From Desulfobacteraceae bacterium (lineage in GTDB: Bacteria > Desulfobacterota > Desulfobacteria > Desulfobacterales > SURF-7), in assembly GCA_030619585.1 (NCBI GenBank), contig JAUXBD010000078.1:1-6756 (forward strand): 6,756 bases of DNA, in the 5' to 3' direction. Positions 5,652 through 6,756 of the stretch are shown here, in pieces; position 1 is the stretch's first letter, and each line of letters starts with the position of its first letter. The translations under genes and the position numbers were made by a program. The notes under the pieces are model-generated. The model was not told where the DNA came from, did not search any database, and saw nothing but the letters and a program-made list of their open reading frames with translations.

Positions 5652-6756
5652 ATGGACGCAAAAGTCGGTGGACAGATTCACGGGATCAGTCTTTCTGCTT
5701 TCCTGCAGATGTCTGAAATGGAAAACACAACCTGCACTTTGAAGGTTGTGGCCGGTGACAAGGTAGGACACCTCTATATGCTGAAAGGCGAATTGATTGC
5801 AGCTGAAATGGGTGATATGGAAGATGAGCAGGCAGCTTATGAGATAATTAGCTGGGAGGAAAGCTCAATAGAAATTGAAGAGAAAGTCAACAGAACGGAA
5901 AAAAAGATTCATATGCCCCTTATGAACATATTAATGGAAGGGGCTAAAATAAGAGATGAGAAATCTGACGCCGATAAAAAACAGAAATCTCATACAACGC
6001 CTTCGTCTACAACCCCTGCACAGCCTCCGCCGCTTTTCGGTAAATCAGAAGAACCTCAGCTGGTAATGGAAAAACAGACACCAGGTACAAAACCCGAGTC
6101 AAAATCGGGTGCAACATTCGCAATAAATCTTGAAGCACCTGCAACAAAAGCTCCTGCAACTTCAACAAAACCTGACAAAAAGTCTGTCAAGAGTAAAAAA
6201 ACGTTTGCCGGCCCGGTTGGAAAAGGGACAAAAAAGCTATTTACCGTAGCTGTAATATTGGTTGCAACAATTGCCCTATTAACCATCGGATTAATAACAT
6301 GGTTTCAGATAATATCTCCTATGATTCAGAAAAAAGAGCTTGATAAAGTAATGGCAGAGGTAGGAGCTGCAAGCAAACTGGAGCAAAAGGAAAAACTGCT
6401 ACGTGATTACATAGACACACATGATTTAGGCATATTTATACCAAAGGCAGAAGAAAAATTAGAAAAAGTACTAAAAGATATTGATAATCGTGATTTTAAA
6501 GACGCTACGACAGGTGTCATCAATCTTAAAATTGATGAAGATTATTTAGATAAGGCCACGGGTATTTACAGACGATATCTTGCCAGGCATCCCGATGGTC
6601 TGCACACCAGCGCGGTTAAAAGAAAAATCGATGATATTCCGGGATTAGTTGACGATAGTGACTACGAACGATTAAAAAACATTGAACAGTTTGATTATGA
6701 CAAAAAGATTTTATCATATAACAAATATTTCAAACAACATCCGGACGGCAAACATG
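5652..6756 (+). CDS. DUF4388 (PatAN) membrane protein with exported repeats, C-terminus outside the window
   Basis: The frame opens at ATG 5652 (AAGGA 11 nt upstream, in-frame TAA just before) and stays open for 368 residues to the window edge. Residues 6-100 look like a DUF4388/PatAN domain (GQIHGISLSAFLQM, then GHLYMLKGELIAAE), found at the N-terminus of response regulators and gliding or stress proteins in cyanobacteria and Deltaproteobacteria. Residues 105-195 are a low-complexity Lys/Pro/Thr/Ser linker. One transmembrane helix spans about 196-218, preceded by Lys-rich sequence, so the DUF4388 domain should be cytoplasmic and the rest outside. The outer part has recurring segments: LLRDYIDTHDLG (249-260), IYRRYLARHPDG (305-316) and SYNKYFKQHPDG (355-366), the last two 50 residues apart, reminiscent of TPR-like helical hairpins. 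Function is unknown; a signal or scaffold role across the membrane is inferred from architecture only. Confidence 0.8.
   Translation, partial: MDAKVGGQIHGISLSAFLQMSEMENTTCTLKVVAGDKVGHLYMLKGELIAAEMGDMEDEQAAYEIISWEESSIEIEEKVNRTEKKIHMPLMNILMEGAKIRDEKSDADKKQKSHTTPSSTTPAQPPPLFGKSEEPQLVMEKQTPGTKPESKSGATFAINLEAPATKAPATSTKPDKKSVKSKKTFAGPVGKGTKKLFTVAVILVATIALLTIGLITWFQIISPMIQKKELDKVMAEVGAASKLEQKEKLLRDYIDTHDLGIFIPKAEEKLEKVLKDIDNRDFKDATTGVINLKIDEDYLDKATGIYRRYLARHPDGLHTSAVKRKIDDIPGLVDDSDYERLKNIEQFDYDKKILSYNKYFKQHPDGKH

Noticed and set aside
6056..6286. 76-residue minus-strand open frame over the DUF4388 gene linker and transmembrane region
   Set aside because: Antisense to the low-complexity linker, whose Lys/Pro/Thr bias suppresses stops on the opposite strand.

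Overview
The window is about 42% GC by eye and looks like a piece of an anaerobic bacterial chromosome, most plausibly a sulfate-reducer-like member of the Desulfobacterota (former Deltaproteobacteria). I infer this from the combination of a GspA/ExeA-type AAA ATPase, HacA-type (archaeal-style) LeuC and LeuD, a methanogen-like thymidylate synthase, a DUF4388/PatAN protein and purine-rich degenerate intergenic repeats. No single gene proves the assignment. There is no rRNA, tRNA, CRISPR array or recognisable insertion sequence.

Layout. Positions 1-874 (minus) hold the first 291 residues of a GspA/ExeA-like AAA+ ATPase that runs off the left edge. A 272-bp divergent intergenic region carries back-to-back sigma70-type promoters, for the ATPase and for leuC. 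leuC and leuD (1147-2966, plus) overlap by four bases and encode the two subunits of an isopropylmalate-isomerase-type hydro-lyase. leuD meets a minus-strand thymidylate synthase-family gene (3019-3810) tail to tail across a nested inverted repeat. The 301-bp gap at 3811-4111 contains the promoter of the thymidylate synthase gene plus a degenerate 8-bp purine-rich repeat family in both orientations. Next comes a minus-strand superfamily 2 helicase (4112-5479, TTG start) with an extra N-terminal domain. After a second divergent promoter region, a plus-strand gene at 5652 encodes a DUF4388 domain, a charged Pro/Lys-rich linker, one transmembrane helix and a repeat-containing exported part that runs off the right edge.

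Functional picture. Only leuC-leuD form a clear operon and complex. The thymidylate synthase and the helicase lie in the same direction, but are separated by 301 bp and the former has its own promoter, so they are probably independent. I see no defence island or other coherent novel multigene system. The best leads are the helicase's N-terminal domain, the altered dUMP-phosphate site of the thymidylate synthase, the octamer repeat array that reaches the helicase 3' end, and the membrane-anchored DUF4388 protein.
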